This document shows positions 9,752-19,092 of a stretch of 64,000 nucleotides of DNA, in pieces. A program made the position numbers and the translations under genes. Below the pieces are notes generated by a model, which saw only the letters and a program-made list of their open reading frames with translations, was not told where the DNA came from and did not search any database. Source of the stretch: Gaoshiqia sediminis (GTDB taxonomy: Bacteria; Bacteroidota; Bacteroidia; Bacteroidales; Prolixibacteraceae); contig NZ_JAPAAF010000009.1 of NCBI RefSeq assembly GCF_025907915.1, forward strand, positions 1-64,000, given 5' to 3'. Each line of letters starts with the position of its first letter. The first letter of the stretch is position 1.

Positions 9752-10306
9752 TTAAAAAATCATAGCTAAAAATTCGGCTTCTTGTCCGTCCAGGGCTTTC
9801 ATCCCGTGGGGCAATCCGGAATTAAACCAAAGCGAATCACCCTCTTCCATCACCAACTCCTTTCCATTCAGGACAACCATCAGTCGCCCCTTCAGCACCA
9901 AGTTGAATTCCTGCCCCTGGTGCTGATAAACCGCAATTGGTTTCGGTTCCGAATCGGGAGAAACAGTTACCACAAAGGGTTGGGCTTTTTTGTGGATAAA
10001 ACTTTCGTTCAACGCCTGATATTTATATTCCTTGCGGCGTTCGGCCACCACTCCGGTTCCTTTGCGGGTGAGCGAATAACCAGCCATTCTCGGCATGTCG
10101 CCAGTAAGCAGCGCAGTGATTTCAATATCAAAAGTTGTTGAAAACCGATACAAAAAACTCACCGGAATGTCGGTATTTCCGGCTTCGTAATCGTTGTACT
10201 GCTCAACACTTATGCCACAAGCAGCGGCACAACTGTCTTCCGAAAGGTCTAAGGCATCACGAAAACCTCTTAGCCGATCGGCAATCTCTCGAATTTTCAG
10301 ATCCAT
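9752..10306 (-). CDS. XRE-family regulator with C-terminal cupin
   Basis: Cytoplasmic transcription factor of 184 residues. Residues 5-60 form a lambda-repressor-like helix-turn-helix (IADRLRGFRDALDLSEDSCA and following). Residues 110-184 form a small cupin barrel that probably binds a ligand (HQGQEFNLVLKGRLMVVLNG; FNSGLPHGMKAL). The gene is 9 bases upstream of the acyl-CoA synthetase and very likely co-transcribed, so it may regulate its own operon in response to the acid or a derivative. That role is inferred from context; the domain assignment is clear. Confidence 0.9.
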   Translation of the reverse strand: MDLKIREIADRLRGFRDALDLSEDSCAAACGISVEQYNDYEAGNTDIPVSFLYRFSTTFDIEITALLTGDMPRMAGYSLTRKGTGVVAERRKEYKYQALNESFIHKKAQPFVVTVSPDSEPKPIAVYQHQGQEFNLVLKGRLMVVLNGKELVMEEGDSLWFNSGLPHGMKALDGQEAEFLAMIF

Positions 10307-10372
10307 AATATGGGTGATTTTTGGTGTATGCGATTATAATTATTACCTGATGGATAAAAGTAATAATTTCAG

Positions 10373-10393
10373 AATAAAACACCGGGTTCCCGG
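10373..10393 (-). terminator. Possible terminator of tamL
   Basis: The GC-rich palindrome CCGGGTTCCCGG (10382-10393) is followed on the minus strand by GTTTTATT. The stem is short, so confidence is limited. Confidence 0.4.
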
Positions 10394-10453
10394 ACAAAAT
10401 AGCACATTGGTCCGATAAATAAACAAATCAACCTGTAATGCGAAAGAGAAAAA

Positions 10454-12793
10454 TCAAAAGGGATATCCAATAGCAAACGACAGGTTCAAATGATCGCCCG
10501 TGATCGGGTAATTCCCGATAATGAACCGTTTCCCTTGGGGCAAAGCCGGATCGCGCAGTTTCATTCCCAGATCGAGCCGGAAAATGAAGTAGGTAAAATC
10601 GAAGCGGAGGCCGGTTCCGGTCCCAATAGCTACTTGCTTGTAAAAATTATCAAACTGAAACAGTGCCCCGGGCCGGTTATCTTTGTTATTGATGGCCCAG
10701 ATATTCCCGGCATCCAGGAAAAAAGCGCCTTCCACGCGCCCCACCAAGCGGTAACGATACTCCAGGTTGGCTTCCAGCTTGATGTCGCCCGACTGGTTTG
10801 GATAAACATTTTCGGGAGCCTTGTAGCTGCCGGGACCCAGGGTGCGTACCTGCCAGGCCCGGATTCCGTTGGCACCGCCGGTAAAATATTTCTTTTCAAA
10901 CGGAAGCACATCAAAGTTGCCGTATGGAAGCCCGACCCCGGCAAAAGCACGGCCAACAATGGAGTTGTATTTGTTTATGGTATAACCGTAACGGTATTCA
11001 AGGTCTGTTTTCAGGTATTGGGCAAAGCGAGTATTAAAAATCTTGTAAAAATGAGATTCCCGGTTGGTAATCGAATCCATCTCAACGGCCTCCTGCTTTC
11101 CCACGAGTTTGGCATAGGCCGACAACAAATTTCCCGCCGCCTCAAACGACCACTTGAAATAATGATAATTGTCTTTCCGGCTTACCGACTGTGTGTTGTC
11201 AACCAACGTGTAGTTCATCGCCATAATCAAGTGATCGGTGAAACTGCTTTTGATGTACAAATCCTCAATTGAATTGATAAATTCCGGGTTAAACTCGTAC
11301 AAATTCACATAATTGAAATCGATCAAATTCAGGAAATGGGTCCTGAAGGCCTTGCTTTTCCAGTTGTACCCAAACCGAAAGTTGGTGATGGTACGCGTGT
11401 AATCGGGCCGTCGCTGATAATTATACCCCAGCGTAAAACTCGTCTGTGGCACCTGAAAGCTGAACAAGCGCCGGTCGTCGAGCGGACTGAAAAACTTGGG
11501 TAAGGTCAGCGACCCTTCCAGCCCAAACTCCCGGGTATTGAAATTAAGTCGGCTCTCGCTCACCAGTGCCTGCTGGCGTTCGATAGCGCCCTTCAGTGTA
11601 ACATTGAATATTTCGGCCCCGCGTAACAAGTTCCGGTGCTGGTAGTTCAGGTTCCCGGCCATGCCCAGGTTCCCCGAGCTGTTAGTTCCCTCCACATCTA
11701 CCGAAAAGCCTTGGCGCGACAAGGGCGTCAACTGGAAATTGCAGTCCAGCACACCAATCGAATCATTACCAAGTGAGTCAACCACGTTAAAATTCAGGTT
11801 CACCACTTTAAATTGTTGTAACTGGTTAAGTGACCGGTACGTTTTTTCCACGTTTCGCAGAGAATATTCCGTACTGTCTTTTATCCGGTTCAGGTTTTCG
11901 AACAATTCCGGTTTGTACTTCAGCTTCTCCCTAAAAATAAAGGTGTAAGGCGGTTCAAAAATCGTGTCGGGCATCGCACGATTATTTGCTTCTGCCAGTT
12001 GTGGCGGCACATAATCCGGATTTACGCGGTAATTACGGACCACGTATTTCTTGTGAGCAACCACCGAATCGGACAGTCCGGCCTGATCTGCATCGGCCAC
12101 CACCACGGTCAAATCCACCTGCTTTGTATTTAAGCTGCTATCGGCCAGGCAGCTGATATAGTCAGTCGAAAACCGGTAATAGCCATGATTTCGCAGCAAG
12201 GCAGACAAGCGATTGCGTTCTTCATTCAGGCGGTCAATATCAAAAATATCATTGATTCCCACCAGCTGACGGGCAGTATCGGCCATGATCAATGGAACCA
12301 GTTTTTCATCTTCAATTTGATATTCATATTTTCTGATTCGGTAAGGCTCACCGGCTTTTACATTAAACACCAGATTAACCTTGGGTTTCCGGGCATGCTG
12401 AATGACCGTATCGGTAATTATGCCGTCATAAAATCCTTTATTCTTCAAATAAATGCCCAATTGTTCTTTGGATCGAACGGTTTGGAAATCCTGATATAGG
12501 ACCGGTGCTTCGCCAATACGCTTAAACCAGTTATTGTCCTTCTTCTTCGACGACAGATTATACAAAGCCAAATGAAACTTGAAAAACCCCAGAATCTTCA
12601 AGTTCTCCTTTTGCCGTACCTGACCTTTCAGTTCTTCTTTGTTGATGGACCGGTGATCGACTTTAATGTCCACATCATTTAACAGATACTTCCCTTCCGG
12701 CACATAGCGGGTAGATGAACAAGCCGCCAGCAGACTCAACGCCACAAGCAGAACCGGTAGCCGGTAGGACGATATGTTTAGATTTCCCTTCAT
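10454..12793 (-). CDS. tamL: TamL: lipidated BamA/TamA-family outer-membrane protein
   Basis: Omp85-superfamily outer-membrane assembly protein of about 779 residues. The ATG at 12793 is preferred over the upstream one at 12850 because it places a lipoprotein signal at the N-terminus (LLVALSLLAACSS). Lipidation is the mark of TamL, the Bacteroidota counterpart of TamA. POTRA-like repeats follow from about residue 35 (DVDIKVDHRSINKEELKGQV). The C-terminal half is a 16-strand-type barrel with FFTGGANGIRAWQVRTLGPG, which resembles the conserved L6 loop, and ends in the aromatic residue of YPF. It is divergent from a TrmH-family methyltransferase gene, a neighbourhood often seen in this phylum. 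Confidence 0.88.
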   Translation of the reverse strand: MKGNLNISSYRLPVLLVALSLLAACSSTRYVPEGKYLLNDVDIKVDHRSINKEELKGQVRQKENLKILGFFKFHLALYNLSSKKKDNNWFKRIGEAPVLYQDFQTVRSKEQLGIYLKNKGFYDGIITDTVIQHARKPKVNLVFNVKAGEPYRIRKYEYQIEDEKLVPLIMADTARQLVGINDIFDIDRLNEERNRLSALLRNHGYYRFSTDYISCLADSSLNTKQVDLTVVVADADQAGLSDSVVAHKKYVVRNYRVNPDYVPPQLAEANNRAMPDTIFEPPYTFIFREKLKYKPELFENLNRIKDSTEYSLRNVEKTYRSLNQLQQFKVVNLNFNVVDSLGNDSIGVLDCNFQLTPLSRQGFSVDVEGTNSSGNLGMAGNLNYQHRNLLRGAEIFNVTLKGAIERQQALVSESRLNFNTREFGLEGSLTLPKFFSPLDDRRLFSFQVPQTSFTLGYNYQRRPDYTRTITNFRFGYNWKSKAFRTHFLNLIDFNYVNLYEFNPEFINSIEDLYIKSSFTDHLIMAMNYTLVDNTQSVSRKDNYHYFKWSFEAAGNLLSAYAKLVGKQEAVEMDSITNRESHFYKIFNTRFAQYLKTDLEYRYGYTINKYNSIVGRAFAGVGLPYGNFDVLPFEKKYFTGGANGIRAWQVRTLGPGSYKAPENVYPNQSGDIKLEANLEYRYRLVGRVEGAFFLDAGNIWAINNKDNRPGALFQFDNFYKQVAIGTGTGLRFDFTYFIFRLDLGMKLRDPALPQGKRFIIGNYPITGDHLNLSFAIGYPF

Positions 12794-13029
12794 AAAAAGT
12801 ATCTCACCAAAAAACTGATCGTTTGTGAAAAAATTTTGCCGCTTCAACATATTCTTCCGGGCATTCCATTATCCCGCAAAACCGTCGATAAATGTCAACA
12901 ATACCGGGCATCCTGTAACCAGCCGTGAAATGCCCCCTAAGAAGTACGGCTCCACAAAAATAAACACTCTGGATAGCAAACAAATCAAGCGGGCTTTTTA
13001 TTTTTACAAAATGTTTAGTCAAACCAGTC

Positions 13030-13800
13030 ATGCTAAGTAAAAACAAAATAAGGTTCATCCAATCGCTTGCCCGTAAAAAAATCCGGGAACAGGAAAAAGT
13101 GTTTCTTGTTGAAGGAAATAAGATGGTGCTGGAAGCCATTGAGGCCGGCAGGCAACTAAAAACACTCTGCGCCACGTCCGGTTTTCTTGCGGAGAATAAC
13201 ATTTCCCCCCAAATGGCTACTGAAGTTATCGAAGTTTCGCCTGAGGAAATGCAAAAAGCCAGCTTGCTGCAAACACCGCAACAGGCGCTGGCTGTGGTAA
13301 ACATGCCGGAACAGCATTTCAACCTGACAGATTCCACACAGGATTTGGCGCTGGCGCTCGACTTCATCCAGGATCCCGGCAATTTGGGGACCATCATCCG
13401 GCTGGCCGACTGGTTCGGGATCAGGCACATCCTTTGCTCCGAAAATACGGTGGATTGTTTCAATCCCAAAGTCATCCAATCCAGCATGGGCGCCATTTTC
13501 CGTGTCGAAGTTCATTACCTGAACTTGGTTGAAACCTTGAAAATGGCAGCAGCTTCGGGCACAAAAATATTCGGCACCTTTCTGGAAGGTGAAAACTTGT
13601 ACAAACACCCGCTGAGCAAAAATGGGATTCTGGTAATGGGTAACGAAGGCAACGGAATTTCGGAAGAAGTGGCCCGCATGGTGACCGATAAAGTCCACAT
13701 TCCGGCTTTTCCCGGAGGCCAAACGGGCAGCGAATCGCTTAACGTGGCAACGGCCACCGCCATCTGTTGTGCCGAATTCCGAAGAAGAATGATGGATTAA
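13030..13800 (+). CDS. TrmH/SpoU-family RNA 2'-O-methyltransferase
   Basis: SAM-dependent SPOUT enzyme that methylates a ribose in rRNA or tRNA. Residues 1-95 are the small N-terminal substrate-binding domain. Residues 105-256 hold the knotted catalytic domain with motif 1 (DFIQDPGNLGTIIRLADW), motif 2 (LVMGNEGNGISEE) and motif 3 (SLNVATATAICCAEFRRR). Length (256) is typical. The target nucleotide cannot be read from the sequence. It is divergent from tamL and converges on the FAD oxidoreductase gene with only five bases between the two stop codons. Confidence 0.92.
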   Translation: MLSKNKIRFIQSLARKKIREQEKVFLVEGNKMVLEAIEAGRQLKTLCATSGFLAENNISPQMATEVIEVSPEEMQKASLLQTPQQALAVVNMPEQHFNLTDSTQDLALALDFIQDPGNLGTIIRLADWFGIRHILCSENTVDCFNPKVIQSSMGAIFRVEVHYLNLVETLKMAAASGTKIFGTFLEGENLYKHPLSKNGILVMGNEGNGISEEVARMVTDKVHIPAFPGGQTGSESLNVATATAICCAEFRRRMMD

Positions 13801-13805
13801 GGCCG

Positions 13806-15362
13806 CTATCCTTCCACATTGCACACCAACGCTTCGGCACAGCGTTCGCCATCCATCGCCGACGAAGCAATACCTCCGGCATAGCCAGCCCCCTCGCCGC
13901 AAGGATACAATCCGCGAATGCGGATATGCTGCATAGATACCTCATCGCGCGGAATACGCAATGGCGACGAGGTGCGCGATTCCACCCCAACAGCCACAGC
14001 CAGCTCGGTGTGAAATCCATGGGCTTTGCGGTCGATTTGTATAACCGCCTCACGCAGCCGCGACGAAATACGCTTGGGCAATTTCTCGTGCAAGGCCGAA
14101 GGGATCAACCCGGGTGTATAGGATGACTCGGGAAGGTCGGCAGACTTACGTCCGGTAACAAAGTCGGTTAGCCGCTGAGCAGGGGCAAACTGAGTATGGC
14201 CGTTCAGCTCAAAGCAAAGCCGCTCCACGCTTTTTTGAAATTCCAGCCCGGCAAATACGCCCAAATGTTTGAACTCGCGCAAATCTTCGGGGTGAATTTC
14301 CACCACCAACCCCGAATTGGCAAACGGTGAATTTCGTTTAGCGGGCGACATACCATTCACCACCAGCTCACCCGGCGCTGTTGCTGCCGGAACAATAAAA
14401 CCGCCCGGGCACATGCAAAACGAATATACGCCGCGGTCGTTTACCTGCTCCACAAACGAATAGCTGGCAGCCGGCAAATACGGCCCGCGCACATCCTGGT
14501 GATATTGGATGCTGTCGATCAAGGCCTGCGGATGTTCTACCCTAACACCCATCGCAAACGACTTGGCCTCCAGGTTCACACCATTCCGGTGAAGCATTTC
14601 ATAAATATCGCGGGCAGAATGGCCGGTAGCCAACAAAACGCCGACAAACTCAAAACGACTGCCATCAGCCAGCACCAACCCGTTGCATTCTTCATCGCAA
14701 ATAATGAGGTCGGTTACCCGGCTGTTGAAATGAATTTCGCCACCGCAAGCCAGGATTTGCTCGCGCATCCGGGTAATTACGCCAGGCAACTTGTTGGTGC
14801 CAATATGCGGGTGGGCATCAATCAGAATTTGCGGATCGGCGCCAAACTGCACGAAGACTTCCAGTATCTTCTGCACATTCCCGCGCTTTTTGGAGCGGGT
14901 ATATAATTTTCCATCAGAGAAAGTTCCTGCACCACCTTCGCCAAAGCCATAGTTGGAATCCGGATCAACCAAATGTTCGCGATGAATAAGGGCAATGTCG
15001 CGTTTGCGATCGCTGACATTTTTCCCGCGCTCGAAAATCACCGGCTTGTACCCAAGTTCGATCAGACGCAAAGCGGCAAACAAACCTGCCGGCCCTGCTC
15101 CCACAATGCCAACCGGCGGACAATGTTCAACCGATCCGTATTGATATTGCACAGCAGCCACTTCGGGTTCTTCCCCCACATAAACCATCACCCCCAGGTT
15201 AATTTTAATCTGTCGCTGGCGGGCGTCAATGGAGCGGCGCCGAACAACAATGGCGGTGATATCGTCGGGATTTATACCCAGCTTGGCAGCGACCAGTGGC
15301 CGGTAATACAGTTCGTCCGACGCCTGTTTAGGGGTCAGTGATAAGTTGAAATCTTTCTTCAT
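13806..15362 (-). CDS. FAD-dependent oxidoreductase (COG2509-like)
   Basis: Predicted cytoplasmic flavoprotein of 518 residues. Residues 1-85 are an N-terminal extension of this family. The dinucleotide-binding motif VGIVGAGPAGLFAALRL begins near residue 85. GEGGAGTFSDGKLYTR (about 146-161) is a family signature, and the C-terminal part has GLYPCGEGAGYAGGI. Such proteins are widespread in Bacteroidota and annotated as NAD(P)/FAD-dependent oxidoreductases; the reaction is not known. It is the first gene transcribed leftward after porT (19-base gap), so it may be co-transcribed with the porT-ubiE run. Confidence 0.85.
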   Translation of the reverse strand: MKKDFNLSLTPKQASDELYYRPLVAAKLGINPDDITAIVVRRRSIDARQRQIKINLGVMVYVGEEPEVAAVQYQYGSVEHCPPVGIVGAGPAGLFAALRLIELGYKPVIFERGKNVSDRKRDIALIHREHLVDPDSNYGFGEGGAGTFSDGKLYTRSKKRGNVQKILEVFVQFGADPQILIDAHPHIGTNKLPGVITRMREQILACGGEIHFNSRVTDLIICDEECNGLVLADGSRFEFVGVLLATGHSARDIYEMLHRNGVNLEAKSFAMGVRVEHPQALIDSIQYHQDVRGPYLPAASYSFVEQVNDRGVYSFCMCPGGFIVPAATAPGELVVNGMSPAKRNSPFANSGLVVEIHPEDLREFKHLGVFAGLEFQKSVERLCFELNGHTQFAPAQRLTDFVTGRKSADLPESSYTPGLIPSALHEKLPKRISSRLREAVIQIDRKAHGFHTELAVAVGVESRTSSPLRIPRDEVSMQHIRIRGLYPCGEGAGYAGGIASSAMDGERCAEALVCNVEG

Positions 15363-15381
15363 GAAAATCCGGTTCCGGTTG

Positions 15382-16149
15382 CTATTCGAAATGAAAACTC
15401 AGGGTAAAAACATTCGATGTCATCCGCTGGATGGCATGTGTATAGTAGGCGCGCTGGGTTTCGTCAGGAGCATCGCCAAGGATATTGCCCAATCCAAGGC
15501 TGACTTTTAGCTCGGTTGACAGGCGGAAGAAACGCAGGTAACTATCTAGGCCAATGCCTCCTTCCAGATAAAAACCGGCGCGTTTTGTACGTACCAACTC
15601 CTCACTGCCCGATTTTGAAATATCCAACCGCAAGGCAGGCCCGGCAATCAGGTACGGCCGTTGGTTGTTCAACCGGCTCGATTTGTATTTGACCAACACG
15701 GGCAAATCGATAAACGTTGCTTTGGTTGAGTAAAATTCCACATCCTGGTTACCGGCATTGTTGTCATAAACCGGCACATTATACACCAGCTTGCGTTCGC
15801 CAAACGATAATCCGGGCAAAACCCGCAAATCGAAATATTCACCCAACCTCAAATTGGTAACAATTCCCACCGTCAGACCCGGCACCAAATCAGGCATCCC
15901 GGCACGAATGTTGTCTGATGCAGTAATTTCATGGCCATCGGGATTTCCCCAGACTTTCTCAACAAAATCCGGATTCTTGCCAATGAGCGACCAATGCCGC
16001 AACGAAAAGTCCATGGTATTGATACCAATCGAAAACCCAAAATGAATTTTCTTGTCATCAAAAGTGGTTAGGTGTTTCACGTGGGCCAACTGTGCAACGC
16101 CTTGCAAGCTGATCAGCAGAAATAATATGGCACTAATTTGCTTTTTCAC
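15382..16149 (-). CDS. porT: PorT-like outer-membrane protein of type IX secretion
   Basis: Predicted 8-strand outer-membrane barrel of 255 residues with an N-terminal signal peptide (FLLISLQGVAQ). The KKIHFGFSIGINTMDF and PALRLDISKSG segments and the closing FTLSFHFE match PorT-family barrels. In Bacteroidota porT commonly lies beside ubiE, as it does here. PorT is needed for type IX secretion in Porphyromonas; the same role here is inference. The frame opens with GTG at 16149 (no ATG fits better), directly in front of the signal peptide. Generic PorT-family barrels exist as well, so the exact role is not certain. Confidence 0.8.
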   Translation of the reverse strand: MKKQISAILFLLISLQGVAQLAHVKHLTTFDDKKIHFGFSIGINTMDFSLRHWSLIGKNPDFVEKVWGNPDGHEITASDNIRAGMPDLVPGLTVGIVTNLRLGEYFDLRVLPGLSFGERKLVYNVPVYDNNAGNQDVEFYSTKATFIDLPVLVKYKSSRLNNQRPYLIAGPALRLDISKSGSEELVRTKRAGFYLEGGIGLDSYLRFFRLSTELKVSLGLGNILGDAPDETQRAYYTHAIQRMTSNVFTLSFHFE

Positions 16150-16222
16150 AGGATTTGTTTGTACACTATTTCAAAACAACAAGTTTACAAAAATATTGTC
16201 TGCCTGTTTACCAATAATCTCA

Positions 16223-16945
16223 CTATTTTTCGGCCAGGTAAATGGTGGCAATGCCAAAAGTGAGCCGGTACTGGCGATAGCTGGAAAATCCAAGCGTTTC
16301 AAGAATATTCAGAAAATCATGATCGTCGGGAAAAGCCATCACCGATTCGGGCAAATAATTATAGGCAGAACCGTCTTTGGATACCATTCCTCCAATGAGC
16401 GGCAAAATATGGAAAAAATAAAACTTATACAGTTGTTTGAACGGGAAATACCGGGGTTTCGAAAACTCGAGGATGACAGCGGCGCCACCCGGTTTTAACA
16501 CCCGCTTAAATTCGGCCAGCCCTTTTTCGAGGTTCTCGAAGTTCCGCACGCCAAAAGCAACAGTAATCGCATCAAACGAATCACTTTCAAAAGGCATATT
16601 TTCCGAGTCGCCTTTTTGAAAATGAATGACACCATCCAGTTTGAGCCGTTTCACTTTTTCGGCCCCCACGCGGATCATCTGTTCCGAGAGGTCAAAACCA
16701 ACAATTTCGCCCGGATTTATTTTGGCCGTTGCAATGGCGAAGTCGCCGGTTCCCGTGGCTACATCCAGCACCCGGTCCGGCTGATAGGTTTTCAGCAAAC
16801 GTACCGCCTTTTTGCGCCATAACTTATCAATGCCCAAGCTCAACAGATGGTTTAGAAAATCGTATTTGGGCGCAATATTGTCGAACATCTGCTCGACCTG
16901 CTGTTTCTTATTTTTATCTGAATCCTGATAGGGAGCTACCGTCAT
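16223..16945 (-). CDS. ubiE: Demethylmenaquinone methyltransferase UbiE/MenG
   Basis: Class I SAM-dependent C-methyltransferase that performs the last step of menaquinone synthesis. The 240-residue sequence has [22 protein letters not shown] near the N-terminus, the SAM motif [13 protein letters not shown] (about 59-71), the UbiE signature [20 protein letters not shown] and [15 protein letters not shown]. Only menaquinone is expected in this phylum, so the ubiquinone role is unlikely. Its ATG overlaps the stop of the upstream PurM-like gene as TAATG, which implies translational coupling. Confidence 0.95.
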   Translation of the reverse strand: MTVAPYQDSDKNKKQQVEQMFDNIAPKYDFLNHLLSLGIDKLWRKKAVRLLKTYQPDRVLDVATGTGDFAIATAKINPGEIVGFDLSEQMIRVGAEKVKRLKLDGVIHFQKGDSENMPFESDSFDAITVAFGVRNFENLEKGLAEFKRVLKPGGAAVILEFSKPRYFPFKQLYKFYFFHILPLIGGMVSKDGSAYNYLPESVMAFPDDHDFLNILETLGFSSYRQYRLTFGIATIYLAEK

Positions 16946-17982
16946 TAGGCGTTGGGTATCATTTTATCAATAAAACCGTATGATTCGTCGTCGATGCGAA
17001 TTTCACCTTTCGTAGCATGTCCCAGAGTGAAAAACGGCAAGTTGGTAGTCCGCATAAAATCCACGAAGTCGTCCACATTCTGTTTGGGCACCCCAACAAT
17101 CAGGCGGCCCATCGATTCGCCAAACAAGAAAGCGTCTTTGCGGATCTCGGCATCAGTGGTAATATCGAAGCCCAGGCCCGACGGCATGCCGGCCCGCAAC
17201 AGGGAGAAAAACAAACCGCCTTTACCAACCGGACTGGCCGAGGTAATCAGGCCTTTGTCGATCAAACTGGCCATTACCCGGTGCAAACGGACTTCCATGT
17301 CAATATCGAAAACAGGAAGCGGCGAGTCGTCAATTTCGTGGTAAAATTCGAGATATTCGGATGAATTAAGGTCGTCATACGAGTGGCCAATCATGAAAAT
17401 ATTGTTTCCCTTCGATTTTAGCTGATGGGTGAGCACCTTTTCTTTGTTGTCAACGCTGCCAATCATGCTGATGATGATGGTTGGTGACACGGGCCCGTGA
17501 GCCGAAAAATAATCGAACCGGATTTTGCGGTCAGAAACCTTCAGCCCGAATTTGGCGCTGGCATTTTCGAGCCCCTTTTTAGCGCCCGAAGCGATAAACT
17601 GCCCGTTCGGATCGGCAATATTGATATGATATAAAAATGCACTGACAGCCTGAGGCTTTGCCCCATAGCAAACCATGCGGCGTGCTGCCCGGCTGATCAG
17701 AATCTCCGTGGCTGTTTTCGGATCATTCTCCAGGTGATGATGGAAGGCATGTGTCGTCATCGACATGATCTGCCCACTATCGGTGGTGAAAATACCGGCA
17801 TCATCGGTATCATCGTTGGCCAGGTTATCCAGTTCAAACCCATCCTCACTGAAATCATTGAAATAATTGACCGGTGCCAAATTTGGGTTCACCATTAGGT
17901 TAAAAACAATATCATGAATATCTTTGGGCTCTTCAATCTGTTCAATAGAAAAGACTTCTTTGTTTTCAATTACTTCGGCCAT
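16945..17982 (-). CDS. AIR-synthase/PurL-related protein
   Basis: Protein of about 345 residues related to the PurM/PurL ATP-binding superfamily (AIR synthase and FGAM synthase). The segments [21 protein letters not shown] and [31 protein letters not shown] resemble the C-terminal PurL domain. Start chosen at ATG 17982 ([10 protein letters not shown]), which removes 22 residues without homologous character. It does not replace PurM or PurL on its own: it is short and no purine genes are nearby. It is coupled to ubiE by a TAATG overlap. The function is unknown. Confidence 0.75.
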   Translation of the reverse strand: MAEVIENKEVFSIEQIEEPKDIHDIVFNLMVNPNLAPVNYFNDFSEDGFELDNLANDDTDDAGIFTTDSGQIMSMTTHAFHHHLENDPKTATEILISRAARRMVCYGAKPQAVSAFLYHINIADPNGQFIASGAKKGLENASAKFGLKVSDRKIRFDYFSAHGPVSPTIIISMIGSVDNKEKVLTHQLKSKGNNIFMIGHSYDDLNSSEYLEFYHEIDDSPLPVFDIDMEVRLHRVMASLIDKGLITSASPVGKGGLFFSLLRAGMPSGLGFDITTDAEIRKDAFLFGESMGRLIVGVPKQNVDDFVDFMRTTNLPFFTLGHATKGEIRIDDESYGFIDKMIPNA

Positions 17983-18013
17983 ATCGTTTCGTTTAAAGCT
18001 TGAATAATGGAAA

Positions 18014-18021
18014 CAAAAATA
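18014..18021 (-). promoter_or_regulatory. Candidate -7 box for the PurM-like/ubiE/porT run
   Basis: TATTTTTG on the minus strand matches TAnnTTTG and would start transcription about 25 bases before the PurM-like ATG. No clear -33 element is seen. Confidence 0.3.
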
Positions 18022-18090
18022 GTCAAGTAGTTGATTTTTCCATACCAATTAAGGATTTTAATTGACGAATGAATTTTAAAACATGATACC

Positions 18091-18852
18091 ATGGAACAAC
18101 CTATTGCCTTGATCACGGGGGCAACAGCCGGAATCGGACTCGAAACGGCCCGCCTGCTGGCACAGCATAATTATGCCCTGATTTTGACCGGACGCCGGAT
18201 GGACCGCTTGGAAACGCTGAAAGACGAACTGGAGCAAAACGGCGCCAAAATTTACCTCCTGAATTTTGACATCCGCTCGAAGCAGGAAGTGGACCAAGCG
18301 CTGGCCTCGCTGCCCGAAGAATGGAAAGCCGTGGATGTGTTGCTGAACAATGCCGGGCTGGCAGCCGGCCTGGATACCGTATCCCATGCCGATGTGGATG
18401 ATTGGGAAACGATGATCGACACCAACGTGAAAGGATTGCTGTACATCACACAAACGGTTTCGAACTGGATGATCGAACGACAACGCGGCCACATCATCAG
18501 CATTTCGTCAATCGCCGGAAAAGAAGCCTACCCGATGGGCTCGGTTTACTGCGGGACCAAACATGCGGTAAATGCCATCAGCAAAGCCATGCGCATTGAG
18601 TTGGCGCCGCACAATATTAAGGTGAGCACCATCAGCCCGGGCGCGGTGGAAACCGAGTTTTCGCTGGTCCGTTTTCATGGCGATCAGGAAAAAGCCGATA
18701 AGGTATATGAAGGATTTACGCCCCTATGCGCAAAAGACATAGCAGAAACTATTTACTTTGTGCTCTCGCGGCCGGCCCATGTGAACATCGACGATATCCT
18801 GATCATGCCTACAGCGCAAGCCTCGGCCCGCGACATTTTTAAAAAAAAGTAG
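18091..18852 (+). CDS. Short-chain dehydrogenase/reductase (YdfG-like)
   Basis: NAD(P)-dependent oxidoreductase of 253 residues. It has the classical SDR motifs: TGATAGIG (9-16) for the cofactor, NNAG (86-89), a catalytic Ser in ISISS (about 139) and YCGTK with Tyr153 and Lys157. The basic TGRRMDR after beta-2 favours NADP(H). Overall it resembles the YdfG group, which oxidises 3-hydroxy acids and L-allo-threonine or serine; the substrate here is not shown. It is followed by an unusual repeat-rich spacer, then by another dehydrogenase of a different family. Confidence 0.9.
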   Translation: MEQPIALITGATAGIGLETARLLAQHNYALILTGRRMDRLETLKDELEQNGAKIYLLNFDIRSKQEVDQALASLPEEWKAVDVLLNNAGLAAGLDTVSHADVDDWETMIDTNVKGLLYITQTVSNWMIERQRGHIISISSIAGKEAYPMGSVYCGTKHAVNAISKAMRIELAPHNIKVSTISPGAVETEFSLVRFHGDQEKADKVYEGFTPLCAKDIAETIYFVLSRPAHVNIDDILIMPTAQASARDIFKKK

Positions 18853-18987
18853 CAAGTAGTTAATGATAATTAGTTGGAAACAATCAATAAATGATTAGAA
18901 ATAACTAATAAATAGTTAGAATTAATCAATAAACAACCGATAATAACCAATATTTACTTGTTTTCAACCAATTAATAAACGAAAACA

Positions 18988-19092
18988 AGTAATAAATAAA
19001 TAATAATGAGTAATAAATACTCAGAAATAAGCAATAAGAACTCGGAAATGAGCAATAAATGCATGGAAATTAGCAATAAATGATTGGCAATG
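18988..19092 (+). repeat. Five-copy 21-bp tandem repeat with in-frame mini-ORF
   Basis: Five 21-base units start at 18988, 19009, 19030, 19051 and 19072, each opening AGYAATAA and most ending GAAAT or AATG. A sixth, partial copy (19093 on) is the start of the Ldh gene itself. Upstream, 18855-18987 is AT-rich and resembles decayed copies. Read in the Ldh frame, 19006-19083 is an open frame of 25 codons made of heptad repeats of the kind MSNKYSE / ISNKNSE / MSNKCME, closed by a TGA at 19081. The Ldh N-terminus continues the pattern (MSNEMT). The array therefore looks like repeated duplication of the gene's own start region. Confidence 0.8.

Noticed and set aside
12804-13496. 230-codon minus-strand frame across the TrmH-family gene
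   Set aside because: It is Ser-rich and motif-free and opposes a clear SPOUT methyltransferase.
18988-19092. Repeat array as a CRISPR
   Set aside because: The 21-base units are contiguous with no unique spacers, and no cas genes are nearby.
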